A program made the translations under genes and the position numbers. Source: Desulfotignum sp032250905 (lineage in GTDB: Bacteria > Desulfobacterota > Desulfobacteria > Desulfobacterales > Desulfobacteraceae). From it: 64,000 nucleotides of DNA. Positions 44,791 to 53,566 of the stretch are shown here, piece by piece. The stretch spans positions 62,001 to 126,000 of the forward strand of contig JAVVEQ010000003.1 of NCBI GenBank assembly GCA_032250905.1. Reading direction: 5' to 3'. The notes below the pieces were generated by a model. The model was not told the DNA's origin, did not search any database, and worked only from the letters and a program-made list of their open reading frames with translations. Positions within the stretch are counted from its first letter, which is position 1; each line of letters begins with the position of its first letter.

Positions 44791-45177
44791 TTACGATGGT
44801 AATAGAAAGACCGCTTCCACCTCGATGCCGGCGTTCAGGGGCAGGGCCCCGACCTGGAACGCGCTCCGGGCGGGAAACGGCTCGGAAAAATACTGGTCAT
44901 ACACGGCGTTGACCGCCTTGAAGTCATTGATGTCCGATAGAAACACCGTGGTTTTCACGGCATCTGCCAGTCCGGCACCGGCTTTTTCCGCAATGGCGGA
45001 CAGGTTCCTGAACACCTGGTGGGCCTGTTCTTCAATGGTGCCTGTGATGAGTTGGCCTGTTGAGGGGTCGAGGGGAATCTGGCCCGAGGTAAACAAAAAT
45101 CCGTTGACTGCCACGGCCTGGGAATAGGGTCCAATGGCTTTGGGGGCCTGGTCCGTTGCGATGATCTGTCTGCTCAT
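44791..45177 (-). CDS. ridA: RidA-family enamine/imine deaminase
   Basis: 128 residues. Typical RidA features: AIGPYSQAVAVNGFLFTSGQ at residues 12-32, the substrate Arg in PFPARSAFQVGALP near 103, and GIEVEAVFL at the end. It hydrolyses 2-aminoacrylate to pyruvate and ammonia, protecting PLP enzymes. It lies directly before the cysteate lyase-like gene, whose reaction would produce this enamine, so the pair makes chemical sense. Confidence 0.92.
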   Translation of the reverse strand: MSRQIIATDQAPKAIGPYSQAVAVNGFLFTSGQIPLDPSTGQLITGTIEEQAHQVFRNLSAIAEKAGAGLADAVKTTVFLSDINDFKAVNAVYDQYFSEPFPARSAFQVGALPLNAGIEVEAVFLLPS

Positions 45178-45197
45178 GGGTGAATCTCCATTCTGTT

Positions 45198-46430
45198 TTA
45201 TTCATGTTCACGCGGCAGTACCTGGGCTGCCACATCCGCAATGATCTGCGCTATCACTTCACAATCCGCCATGTCAAAGGTCAGCGGAATTCTCATGTCG
45301 CACATTCTGGCCAATATCCTGTCAGTATTGGGCAATTTCGGCAGATTGTCAAAATATTTCCAACTGCTGTAGGTGCTGGTGAATCCCACCGGCCGTTTGT
45401 TGCCGAACCACTTGAGTTCTACGCCCCGCGCCAGGCAGGTATCCAGGAACCGGCGGATCACAGCGGGATCCTCCGTGTGAAGGTTGAACTGGATGGAGCT
45501 GCCTACGTACTGTTCTTTCGGGTCCCGCTGCGGGCAGGTGAGACCCGGGATCTGATTCAGCCGGGATTCCAGCAGCTGATATCGGCGGTTCCACCGCCGG
45601 CACTGGTCATCCAGGATCTTGAGCTGGGGCCGCAGAATTGTCGCCCGCAGGTCGTCCATCCGGCAGGAATAGTTGGGTACCAGTTCCCGGATCGCTTCGA
45701 ACACGGCGTCATCCGGCCGGGACAGGTGGCGGTCGTAATTCATGTAAGACCCGGAATAGATGATGGCCCTGGCCATCAGATCCGGATCATCCGTGACCAG
45801 CAGACCCCCTTCTCCGGAGTTCATGTGCTTGTAGGTCTGGGTACTGAAGCAGGCAGCCGTGCCGAACGAACCGGACAGCTTCCCGTTCCACCGTGCCCCC
45901 ATGGTGTGGGCGCAGTCTTCGATCAGTGTGATGCCGTACTGCCGGCAGATCTCCATGATCCGGTCCATGTCGGCGATATGGCCCCGCATGTGGGACATCA
46001 TGAACCACTTGACACCCCCGTCTGCCGCCTTGGCCACCAGGTCATCAAAATCAATGGTATAGTCATCTGTGATCTCCACCAGAATGATACGGGCCCCGGT
46101 GTTATGGATGGACCCCGGCACCGGGGCCAGGGTGTAGGCGTTGCAAAGCACGCCATCCCCGGGTTGGACCCCGGCGCTTTTCAACGCCAGATACATGGCG
46201 CTGCCGCAGGAGGCGCAGGCCAGGCAGTACCGGGAGCCCATGTATTGAGCAAATTCTTTTTCCAGCAGTGCGGTCTGGGAGATTTCGTCTTTGATCACAT
46301 TGTACCGGTGGAGCCGGCCCGACCGCAACACCTCCAGGGCATTGTCAATGGCCGGATCTGAAATGGGTTCCTGCCGGGTAAAACTTTTGGTAAACCGCAT
46401 GGCTTGATCAGTGGGTGCAGACATGTTCAT
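45198..46430 (-). CDS. DegT/DnrJ/EryC1-family PLP aminotransferase
   Basis: 410 residues. The PLP-binding Asp lies in IEDCAHTMGARWNGKLSG near residue 185 and the Schiff-base Lys in FSTQTYKHMNSGEGG near 210. The family usually makes amino sugars, but no sugar genes are here. It sits 20 nt before ridA and 22 nt behind the HpsN-like gene. In this operon it could aminate 3-sulfopyruvate (or sulfolactaldehyde) to cysteate or an amino-propanesulfonate, linking HpsN to the lyase. That assignment is inference. A second ATG six bases downstream is possible. Confidence 0.78.
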   Translation of the reverse strand: MNMSAPTDQAMRFTKSFTRQEPISDPAIDNALEVLRSGRLHRYNVIKDEISQTALLEKEFAQYMGSRYCLACASCGSAMYLALKSAGVQPGDGVLCNAYTLAPVPGSIHNTGARIILVEITDDYTIDFDDLVAKAADGGVKWFMMSHMRGHIADMDRIMEICRQYGITLIEDCAHTMGARWNGKLSGSFGTAACFSTQTYKHMNSGEGGLLVTDDPDLMARAIIYSGSYMNYDRHLSRPDDAVFEAIRELVPNYSCRMDDLRATILRPQLKILDDQCRRWNRRYQLLESRLNQIPGLTCPQRDPKEQYVGSSIQFNLHTEDPAVIRRFLDTCLARGVELKWFGNKRPVGFTSTYSSWKYFDNLPKLPNTDRILARMCDMRIPLTFDMADCEVIAQIIADVAAQVLPREHE

Positions 46431-46452
46431 CCTCCCTGGGTTTTGACAACCA

Positions 46453-47766
46453 TTACGAGTAATCTTTCTGGGAATAGACCGTGAAATCCCATTCCTGATC
46501 CGGAAAGAACTTTTTCAGGCGCCAGTCACAGGCCCTTGCATGGCCTTCCATGCCCTCCACCCGGGACAACCGGGAGGCCCGGGCGCTGATCTCTTTGCAG
46601 GCCTGTTTTTCAATCTCCTGATAGGTGCAGATTTTCAGAAACTTGTGCACGTTAAGGCCCCCGGAATAATACCCGGCTTTGCGGGTGGGCAGGATATGGT
46701 TGGTGCCCGAACACTTGTCTCCCTGGGCCACAGTGCAGTAATCTCCGATAAACATGGACCCGTAGGCGGTCAAATGGTCGCACCACCACGGGTTGTCCTT
46801 TGTCATCACCTGGACATGCTCGGGGGCATACCGGTCGCTGACGGCAGCCATCTCCTGCCAGTCATCGCACAGAATAATCTCCCCGTAATCCCGCCAGGAT
46901 GCCGCGGCCACCTCCGGATCCGGCAGGTCATCGATCACTTTGGGCATCATTTCCAGGACCTTCTCCCCCAGGGCTTTTGAATCAGTGAACAGCCACACCG
47001 GTGAATCATACCCGTGCTCGGCCTGGGACACCAGGTCCACGGCAATGGTCATGGGGTCGGCAGTCTCATCGGCAATCACCGCGGATTCGGTGGGACCGGC
47101 AAACACGTCGATGGCGCATTCGCCCGAACCGGCCAGCAGGGCCTTGGCTTCCGCCACGTAGGCATTGCCCGGCCCGGCCAGGATGTTGGCCCGTTTTCCG
47201 GTGAACAGTCCGAACGCCATGGTGGCAATGGCCTGGACCCCGCCCATCTCCAGGATAATGTCGGCCCCGGCGATGTCCATGGCATAGGCCACGGCCGGGT
47301 CAATGCTTTTTCCCCGGGGAGGGGAGGCCGCGATCACGGTCTTCACCCCGGCCGCTTTTGCCGTGGCCACGCTCATGATGGCGGAACAGGCATGGGCGAA
47401 CCGGCCCCCGGGGATGTAACACCCGGCCACGTCCATGGGGATAATGCGCTGTCCCAGACGGACACCGGGATACACCCGGGTTTCAAATTCCTGAATACTG
47501 TCTCTCTGGGCTTTGGCAAAGGCCGACACCTGCCGGTGGGCAAACTGGATATCTTCTTTGACAGACGCCGGGACCGAGTCGATCAACTGCTGTTTTTTCT
47601 CTTCACTGAGGATGAACGGATCGGTCCATTTGTCAAACTTCAATGCCAGGGCTTCCACGGCTTTTTCCCGGTCGGCCCGGATATCGGTCAGCATCTTTTC
47701 AACGGCCGGCCGGATGCTTTCACTGTGGGATTCCGCGGTGGTTACCGCTTTTTTTAAATGCTGCAT
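46453..47766 (-). CDS. hpsN: Sulfopropanediol 3-dehydrogenase-like protein (HpsN, histidinol dehydrogenase family)
   Basis: 437 residues. The fold and key residues of histidinol dehydrogenase are clear: zinc-type ligands in SQAEHGYDS near residue 250 and in AQGDKCSGTNHILPT near 350, and the catalytic Glu-His in YAPEHVQVM near 318. The HpsN subgroup differs from HisD in lacking a his operon and in sitting with sulfonate genes. HpsN oxidises (R)-2,3-dihydroxypropane-1-sulfonate to (R)-sulfolactate with 2 NAD+. It is the first gene of the operon and divergent from IclR. No sulfolactate lyase (suyAB) is seen here. Related dehydrogenases of other hydroxy compounds remain possible. Confidence 0.78.
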   Translation of the reverse strand: MQHLKKAVTTAESHSESIRPAVEKMLTDIRADREKAVEALALKFDKWTDPFILSEEKKQQLIDSVPASVKEDIQFAHRQVSAFAKAQRDSIQEFETRVYPGVRLGQRIIPMDVAGCYIPGGRFAHACSAIMSVATAKAAGVKTVIAASPPRGKSIDPAVAYAMDIAGADIILEMGGVQAIATMAFGLFTGKRANILAGPGNAYVAEAKALLAGSGECAIDVFAGPTESAVIADETADPMTIAVDLVSQAEHGYDSPVWLFTDSKALGEKVLEMMPKVIDDLPDPEVAAASWRDYGEIILCDDWQEMAAVSDRYAPEHVQVMTKDNPWWCDHLTAYGSMFIGDYCTVAQGDKCSGTNHILPTRKAGYYSGGLNVHKFLKICTYQEIEKQACKEISARASRLSRVEGMEGHARACDWRLKKFFPDQEWDFTVYSQKDYS

Positions 47767-47804
47767 CTATTATGTTCTCCATTTGAATATATTGGATCAA
47801 TATG

Positions 47805-47819
47805 TTACTATAATAGTAA
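47805..47819. promoter_or_regulatory. Operator palindrome in the hpsN/iclR intergenic region
   Basis: TTACTATAATAGTAA is a perfect 7-bp inverted repeat around a central A, about 12-26 nt past the predicted hpsN start point. A looser AT-rich repeat follows to 47836. A likely IclR-binding site. Confidence 0.55.
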
Positions 47820-47837
47820 TCTATATACTATATTAGA

Positions 47838-47865
47838 ATTTTAAAGACATTTTTGAGAATGTCAA
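47838..47865 (-). promoter_or_regulatory. Sigma-70-type promoter of the hpsN operon
   Basis: On the minus strand TTGACA (47865-47860) and TAAAAT (47843-47838) are separated by 16 nt. The start point would be near 47831, with about 65 nt of leader before hpsN. Confidence 0.6.
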
Positions 47866-47986
47866 TACTTTTTTTTGGATCATTTTTTTGTTCCATGCTG
47901 CTGATAAATATGGTATGCCCAAGCCCGGATCAAATGATGACAGAGATCCGTCACCATGTAACCAAAAACAGAAGCCGGTGAAAACG

Positions 47987-48772
47987 ATGTCAGGCAATCA
48001 AGAACAGTATTTTTCCAAAACCCTTGAAAAGGGCTTGTCCATCCTGAACCTGTTCGGCAGGGAAACCCCGTCCCGGTCCCTGACGGAAATATCCATTATC
48101 ACGGGCATCAACAAGACCTCCACCTACCGCCTGGTCAACACCTTGATCCAGCTGGGGTACCTGCGCAAAAGCGCCGACAAGTCCCTGCGCCTGGGGCCCA
48201 AGGCGTTTTCCATGGGCCATGAATGCTTTCACGGATTTGACATCTATCAGGGCATCAAGCCCATCATCGACAAGACCTTTTTTGAACACCACATCTCCAT
48301 CGACTCGGCCCTGATCGACGGGTACAAACTGATTTCCCTGTACCGCCGGGAAATGCCCAACCTGGTGTCGTTCCACCTGCCTTTGGTCATGGACGAACTC
48401 TATGCCCGGGCCATGGGAAAGATCGTGCTGGCCAACCTGGAATCCGACGACCTGGAACACTATTTTGCCGACCTGGCACCCAAAAAACTGACCCCTCATA
48501 CCCTGGTGGACATCGATGAGATCAGAAAAGATATCCGCAGCACCCGGACACGGGGGTATTCCATCAATGACAAAGAATACATGATCGGGGTGATCAGCAT
48601 CGGGGCGCCCATGATGAACTTGCAGACAAAATCCGTGGTGGGTGCCGTAAGCCTGGATTTTCCATCCAAAGAATATTCCCTGGACACCATCGAAAAACAG
48701 CACATTTCCTTACTGCTCACCCTGGCCACGGAAGCCTCGCACCTGATCACCACGGCCGGCATCAGGCACTAG
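47987..48772 (+). CDS. IclR-family transcriptional regulator
   Basis: 261 residues from ATG 47987 (MSGNQEQYFSKTLEKGLSIL), the normal IclR length. A TTG at 47888 would extend it into the promoter region and is less likely; the ribosome site is weak. The winged helix covers residues 10-70 (SLTEISIITGINKTSTYRLV), and the effector domain follows (SALIDGYKLISLYRREMPNL). It is divergent from the hpsN operon, which it probably controls through the palindrome at 47805. The effector may be a sulfonate. Confidence 0.87.
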   Translation: MSGNQEQYFSKTLEKGLSILNLFGRETPSRSLTEISIITGINKTSTYRLVNTLIQLGYLRKSADKSLRLGPKAFSMGHECFHGFDIYQGIKPIIDKTFFEHHISIDSALIDGYKLISLYRREMPNLVSFHLPLVMDELYARAMGKIVLANLESDDLEHYFADLAPKKLTPHTLVDIDEIRKDIRSTRTRGYSINDKEYMIGVISIGAPMMNLQTKSVVGAVSLDFPSKEYSLDTIEKQHISLLLTLATEASHLITTAGIRH

Positions 48773-49007
48773 AGGGCAGCAGGTCCGTTCCGGTTATTTC
48801 AAAAATTCCCCCGGGCTCACGACTCTGCGGGTATAGAAATTTTGGAAAAAGGGTGGTTCTGTCTTTGTCCCCTGTTCCTGAGCGGATGACCAGGGTCTGA
48901 TTGTCAAAATCAAGAGCCTAACCGGACAACACTGACTGTGATTGAGCGTTTGAAGCATATTGCAGGCACAATAACGGAAAATATATCCAGAAACGCCATT
49001 TTGTCTC
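48773..49007 (+). other. Intergenic region between iclR and xsc promoter
   Basis: No reading frame here is convincing. It separates the hpsN/iclR block from the taurine operon. The promoter and operator of xsc start at 49008. Confidence 0.4.
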
Positions 49008-49074
49008 TTGACATTCATCTGTATTGATGGTTATGCTGCATACAGATATCTGCTGTATCAGATATCTGTATGCA
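49008..49074 (+). promoter_or_regulatory. xsc promoter with overlapping tandem operator
   Basis: TTGACA (49008-49013), 18 nt, TATGCT (49032-49037) is a fair sigma-70 promoter. Immediately after it a 16-bp-armed inverted repeat runs 49037-49052 and 49059-49074. Each arm contains the perfect palindrome CAGATATCTG (49043-49052, 49059-49068), so it looks like two operators 16 bp apart that would block RNA polymerase. The GntR protein encoded at 53567 is the likely repressor. Confidence 0.62.
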
Positions 49075-49161
49075 CACAGAGAATCTTCCTGTTAATAGAC
49101 TGCAATAAATGTTCTCTGTACTTTCAGGGGACAAAACCCGGATTAAGGAGGTAACAAACCA

Positions 49162-50940
49162 ATGAAAATGACCACTGAAGAAGCCTTTGTAAAAGTTCTC
49201 CAGATGCACGGCATAGAACATGCTTTTGGTATTATCGGGTCAGCCATGATGCCGATATCTGACCTGTTCCCCAAAGCAGGTATCACATTCTGGGATTGTG
49301 GGCATGAAGGCAATGCCGGCATGATGGCAGATGGTTTCACCCGTGCTTCCGGCAAAATGTCCATGCTGGTGGCCCAGAATGGACCCGGCATAACCAATTT
49401 TGTGACCCCTGTCAAAACCGCCTATTGGAACCACACCCCCCTGCTGCTGGTGACCCCCCAGGCAGGTAACATGACCATGGGTCAGGGAGGTTTTCAGGAA
49501 GTTCCCCAGATGGCTGTGTTCCAGGACATGGTCGCCTACCAGGAAGAAGTTCTGCACCCATCCAGGATCGCCGAGGTTCTCAACCGGGTCATCATCCAGG
49601 CCAAACGTGCCAGTGCCCCGGCCCAGATCAATGTGCCCAGGGATTTCTGGACCCAGGTGATTGATATTTCACTTCCCGCCATTTTGGATTTTGAACCTCC
49701 GGCCGGTGGAGAAAAGGCAATAGCCGAAGCGGCAGCGCTCCTGTCCCAGGCAAAGTTCCCTGTTATTTTGAATGGCGGTGGCGTGGTTATCGGCGATGCG
49801 ATCACCGATTCCATGAAACTGGCTGAACGTCTGGACGCGCCGGTATGCTGCGGTTACCAGCACAATGATGCATTTCCCGGAAGCCATCCTCTCTTTGCCG
49901 GCCCCCTGGGATACAACGGCTCTAAAGCCGGGATGGAACTGATCTCCAAGGCAGATGTCGTACTGGCGCTTGGTACCCGATTGAACCCCTTTTCCACCCT
50001 CCCCGGCTACGGGATTGATTACTGGCCGCAAAAAGCGGCAGTCATTCAGGTGGACCTTAACCCGGACCGCATCGGCCTGACAAAACCAATCTCTGTCGGT
50101 ATTGCCGGGGATGTCAAAAAGGTGGTTGCCGCTATTCTGGAAAACCTTTCCCCAACCGCCGGTGACATTGACCGTGACGCGCGCAAAACCGCCATCAAAA
50201 CCACCAAGCAAGCCTGGGAAAAAGAACTGGCCGACATGGATCATGAACAGGATGATCCCGGCACCACATGGAATGAACGCGCCCGTACCAGAGAACCGGA
50301 AAAAATGACGGCCCGCATGGCCTGGCGTGCTATCAAAGATGCGATGCCCAAAGATGTAATCATATCTTCTGATATCGGCAACAATTGTGCCATCGGCAAT
50401 GCCTACCCCACCTTTGAAAATGGCCGCAAATATCTGGCTCCTGGTATGTTTGGCCCTTGCGGGTATGGATTTCCGGCCATCCTGGGAGCTAAAATCGCAC
50501 AACCTGACACCCCGGTAATCGGTTTTGCCGGTGACGGTGCGTTTGGTATTTCCATGAATGAAATGGCTGCCTGTGGCCGTGATGGATGGCCTGCCATCAC
50601 CATGATCATTTTCAGAAACTACCAATGGGGGGCAGAAAAACGCAACACCACCCTCTGGTATGATGACAACTTTGTGGGAACTGAACTGAACCCCGATGTG
50701 TCATATGCTGACGTGGCAAAGGCCTGCGGTGTTGAAGGGGTTCAGGCAACCTCCATGGCGGATCTGGCTCAAAAGCTCAATGCTGCCGTCAAGGCCCAGA
50801 TGGAAGAAGGGAAAACCACGTTCATCGAGGTTTTGACCAACCAGGAACTCGGGGAACCCTTCCGCCGGGATGCCATGAAAAAACCCGTGCCTGTGGCTGG
50901 CATCAACCCGGCTGATATGCGTCCTCAGAAAGGTGCATAA
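49162..50940 (+). CDS. xsc: Sulfoacetaldehyde acetyltransferase
   Basis: 592 residues, the length of Xsc. It is a thiamine-diphosphate enzyme: the activating Glu lies in WDCGHEGNAGMMADG near residue 50, and the Mg/ThDP motif in GFAGDGAFGISMNEM near 450. Sequence character (LLLVTPQAGNMTMGQGGFQE, TLWYDDNFVGTEL) fits Xsc rather than acetolactate synthase. It converts sulfoacetaldehyde and phosphate to acetyl phosphate and sulfite. Strong AAGGAGG upstream. It heads xsc-tpa-ald-gntR-ackA, a complete taurine route. The sulfite can serve as respiratory acceptor in a sulfite reducer. Confidence 0.94.
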   Translation: MKMTTEEAFVKVLQMHGIEHAFGIIGSAMMPISDLFPKAGITFWDCGHEGNAGMMADGFTRASGKMSMLVAQNGPGITNFVTPVKTAYWNHTPLLLVTPQAGNMTMGQGGFQEVPQMAVFQDMVAYQEEVLHPSRIAEVLNRVIIQAKRASAPAQINVPRDFWTQVIDISLPAILDFEPPAGGEKAIAEAAALLSQAKFPVILNGGGVVIGDAITDSMKLAERLDAPVCCGYQHNDAFPGSHPLFAGPLGYNGSKAGMELISKADVVLALGTRLNPFSTLPGYGIDYWPQKAAVIQVDLNPDRIGLTKPISVGIAGDVKKVVAAILENLSPTAGDIDRDARKTAIKTTKQAWEKELADMDHEQDDPGTTWNERARTREPEKMTARMAWRAIKDAMPKDVIISSDIGNNCAIGNAYPTFENGRKYLAPGMFGPCGYGFPAILGAKIAQPDTPVIGFAGDGAFGISMNEMAACGRDGWPAITMIIFRNYQWGAEKRNTTLWYDDNFVGTELNPDVSYADVAKACGVEGVQATSMADLAQKLNAAVKAQMEEGKTTFIEVLTNQELGEPFRRDAMKKPVPVAGINPADMRPQKGA

Positions 50941-50977
50941 CCCCTGATTAACGTATGTAAAATCAAAAAGGTGACCT

Positions 50978-52378
50978 ATGAAAGAAAAAACAGACTGGCT
51001 GGCCTATGATTTGGAAGAGATGGTAGCCGGAGACAAAAATGCCCTGTGGCATCACTTAAAAAACCATGCCTGTTTTAAAACCCAGGAACAGATGATCATT
51101 GTGGAAGGAAATGGGCTCATGGTCACAGATATCCGGGGAAAACAATTTCTCGACCTCACATCAGGCGGTGTCTGGAGTGTCATGGTCGGTTATGGCAGGG
51201 ATTCCATTGCCGATGCCGTGTGCGAACAAATGAAAAAAATGCCTTACTTTGCCGGTAGTTTCGGCACGATTCCGGCCATCAAGTTTGCACAAAAGCTTCT
51301 TGAAAAACTGCCCAAACTCCACAAGGTGTATTTTTCCAACTCCGGTTCTGAAGCCAATGAAAAAGCCTTTAAAATTGTACGGCAGGCATCCAGAATCAGT
51401 CCGGCACGCAAGGGAAAGTACCGGATCATGTACCGGGACCGGGACTACCACGGGACCACCATCGGTGCCATGAGCGCCACAGGGCAGGCCCAGCGGAAAC
51501 AGGATTTTGGCCCTTTTGTCGAAGGCTTTATTGAGTTTCCCCATTGTACCTGCTACCGGTGTCCCTATGACAAAACCTACGGGGAATGCGACATTGACTG
51601 TGCGAAAAAAGTGGAAGATATCATCCTCAAGGAAGGACCAGACACCATCGGCGCCATGATTGTTGAACCCATCACAGCGGGTGGCGGCATATTAAAACCT
51701 GTAAAAGAGTATTACCCGATCCTCCAAAAAATCTGCCGGAAATATGATATCTGGCTGATCATGGATGAAGTGGTATGCGGATTTGGCAGAACCGGCAAAT
51801 TCTGGGGTCATGAACACTACGATGTGGATCCGGACATTGTAACCATGGCCAAGGGACTGGCCAGCTCCTATGAAGCATTGTCAGCAACCGCTGTGCGGCA
51901 GGAGATCTATGATCTGTTCCTGTGTGATCCGGCTGATCCGGACAACCGGCTCAACTATTTCCGGGACATCAGCACCTATGGCGGATGCACCGCCCCCATG
52001 ACCGCCGCCCTTGAAAGCACCCGAATCATTGAGGAAGAAAACCTGGTGGAAAACAGCCGGGTGCAGGGGGCATATCTGCTGGAGAAACTCAATGAACTCC
52101 GGCGGTACGACTGCGTGGGTGATGTCCGTGGCCAGGGATTGTTCTGCGGAATCGAATATGTAACCGACAAAACAACCAAAGAACCGATCACTGAAGCCCA
52201 GATGGGTGCTTTAATGGGCAACCTGATGGCTGAAGGGGTGATCGCAGGAAGAACCAATTCAAGTTTTCACGGCCTGAACAACATCATGAATTTCGCCCCT
52301 TGCCTGATCATCACAAAAGAACAGGTGGACAAAGGTGTTGAGGCTGTTGCTAAAGCCATTGAAAAGACATTCAACTAA
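50978..52378 (+). CDS. tpa: Taurine:pyruvate aminotransferase
   Basis: 466 residues, class III aminotransferase. PLP contacts: IMDEVVCGFGRTGKFWGHEH near residue 265, and the Lys in TMAKGLASSYEALSATAV near 295. It resembles Tpa of taurine users in length and in its Cys-rich insert (HCTCYRCPYDKTYGECDIDC). Reaction: taurine + pyruvate to sulfoacetaldehyde + alanine. It sits between xsc and ald, exactly the enzymes that use its two products. Other omega-amino acid:pyruvate transaminases look alike; context decides. Confidence 0.9.
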   Translation: MKEKTDWLAYDLEEMVAGDKNALWHHLKNHACFKTQEQMIIVEGNGLMVTDIRGKQFLDLTSGGVWSVMVGYGRDSIADAVCEQMKKMPYFAGSFGTIPAIKFAQKLLEKLPKLHKVYFSNSGSEANEKAFKIVRQASRISPARKGKYRIMYRDRDYHGTTIGAMSATGQAQRKQDFGPFVEGFIEFPHCTCYRCPYDKTYGECDIDCAKKVEDIILKEGPDTIGAMIVEPITAGGGILKPVKEYYPILQKICRKYDIWLIMDEVVCGFGRTGKFWGHEHYDVDPDIVTMAKGLASSYEALSATAVRQEIYDLFLCDPADPDNRLNYFRDISTYGGCTAPMTAALESTRIIEEENLVENSRVQGAYLLEKLNELRRYDCVGDVRGQGLFCGIEYVTDKTTKEPITEAQMGALMGNLMAEGVIAGRTNSSFHGLNNIMNFAPCLIITKEQVDKGVEAVAKAIEKTFN

Positions 52379-52408
52379 CTAACCCAAATCAAGAAAAGGA
52401 AAAAAATC

Positions 52409-53524
52409 ATGATAGTAGGAATTTTAAAAGAGATCAAGGTTGCGGAAAAAAGAGTCAGCATGACCCCAAGCGGTGTGATGGCTATGGTCCAGAACGGACA
52501 CAGCATCCTGGTTGAAAAAAATGCAGGCACGAGTGCGGGATATTCTGACACCGACTATACAGCAGCCGGCGCAACAATCATGGAAACCCCTGCGCAAATC
52601 TTTGAAAAGGCGGACATGATCATGCATGTTAAAGAGCCACAGCCTTCGGAATATGACCTGATCAGAGAAGACCAGATCGTATTCACCTATCTGCACCTTG
52701 CTGCCGATGAGCAACAGACCCGTGCCCTCATCAAAAGCAGATCCATTGATATTGCTTATGAAACCATTGAAACTGACAGCGGTTCTTTGCCGCTTCTGGT
52801 TCCTATGAGCGAAGTCGCCGGCCGCATGGCAGCCCAGGAAGCTGCCAAATACCTTGAAATGCCCCAGGGCGGACAGGGTATTCTTTTGGGTGGCGTCACC
52901 GGTGTAGAGCCGGCAACCGTTGTTGTCATCGGCGGGGGTGTGGTCGGCATCAACGCAGCCAAGATGGCCTGCGGTTTAGGCGCCAAGGTCTATGTGCTGG
53001 ATACCAATCTGAAGCGCCTGGCTTACCTGGATGATGTAATGCCGGCCAATTGTTTTCCCATCATGTCAAACCCGGGCATTCTCAAGGAGCTTGTCACCCG
53101 GGCCGATGTTGTCATCGGTGCGGTTCTTGTTGCAGGCGCCAAAGCCCCCCAGCTCCTCACCCGGGAGATGTTAAAAGGCATGAAAAAAGGTGCAGTGGTG
53201 GTTGATGTCGCCATTGACCAGGGCGGCTGTTTTGAAACATCAAAACCCACCACCCACGACAATCCCTGCTATGAGGTGGAGGGTGTTATTCACTATTGTG
53301 TCGCCAACATGCCCGGTGCTGTGGCAAAGACATCCACCATCGCGCTGACAAACGCGACCCTGCCCTATGCCATCCAGATAGCCAACAAAGGATGGAAAAA
53401 AGCGATGCAGGACAGCAGGGAAATCAAACGCGGCGCCAATGTCATTAAAGGCAAAGTAACATACCAGGCTGTCGCCCAGGCATTTGATCTTGACTATACA
53501 CCGGTGGAAGAATTTCTTGACTGA
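52409..53524 (+). CDS. ald: Alanine dehydrogenase
   Basis: 371 residues, typical. The substrate Lys lies in MHVKEPQPSEY near residue 75, the His in FTYLHLAADEQQ near 95, and the NAD-binding GGGVVGINAAKMACGLGA near 173. It oxidises alanine to pyruvate and ammonia, regenerating the acceptor used by Tpa and yielding NADH for sulfite reduction. AAGGAAAAA precedes the ATG. Confidence 0.95.
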   Translation: MIVGILKEIKVAEKRVSMTPSGVMAMVQNGHSILVEKNAGTSAGYSDTDYTAAGATIMETPAQIFEKADMIMHVKEPQPSEYDLIREDQIVFTYLHLAADEQQTRALIKSRSIDIAYETIETDSGSLPLLVPMSEVAGRMAAQEAAKYLEMPQGGQGILLGGVTGVEPATVVVIGGGVVGINAAKMACGLGAKVYVLDTNLKRLAYLDDVMPANCFPIMSNPGILKELVTRADVVIGAVLVAGAKAPQLLTREMLKGMKKGAVVVDVAIDQGGCFETSKPTTHDNPCYEVEGVIHYCVANMPGAVAKTSTIALTNATLPYAIQIANKGWKKAMQDSREIKRGANVIKGKVTYQAVAQAFDLDYTPVEEFLD

Positions 53525-53566
53525 TACAGTTATACGACCGGATTGGCAGCTTGATTTGGAACCGGT

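Noticed and set aside
46453..47766. Calling the HpsN-like gene histidinol dehydrogenase (hisD)
   Set aside because: No histidine genes are near, and the operon and the neighbouring taurine locus are devoted to sulfonates.
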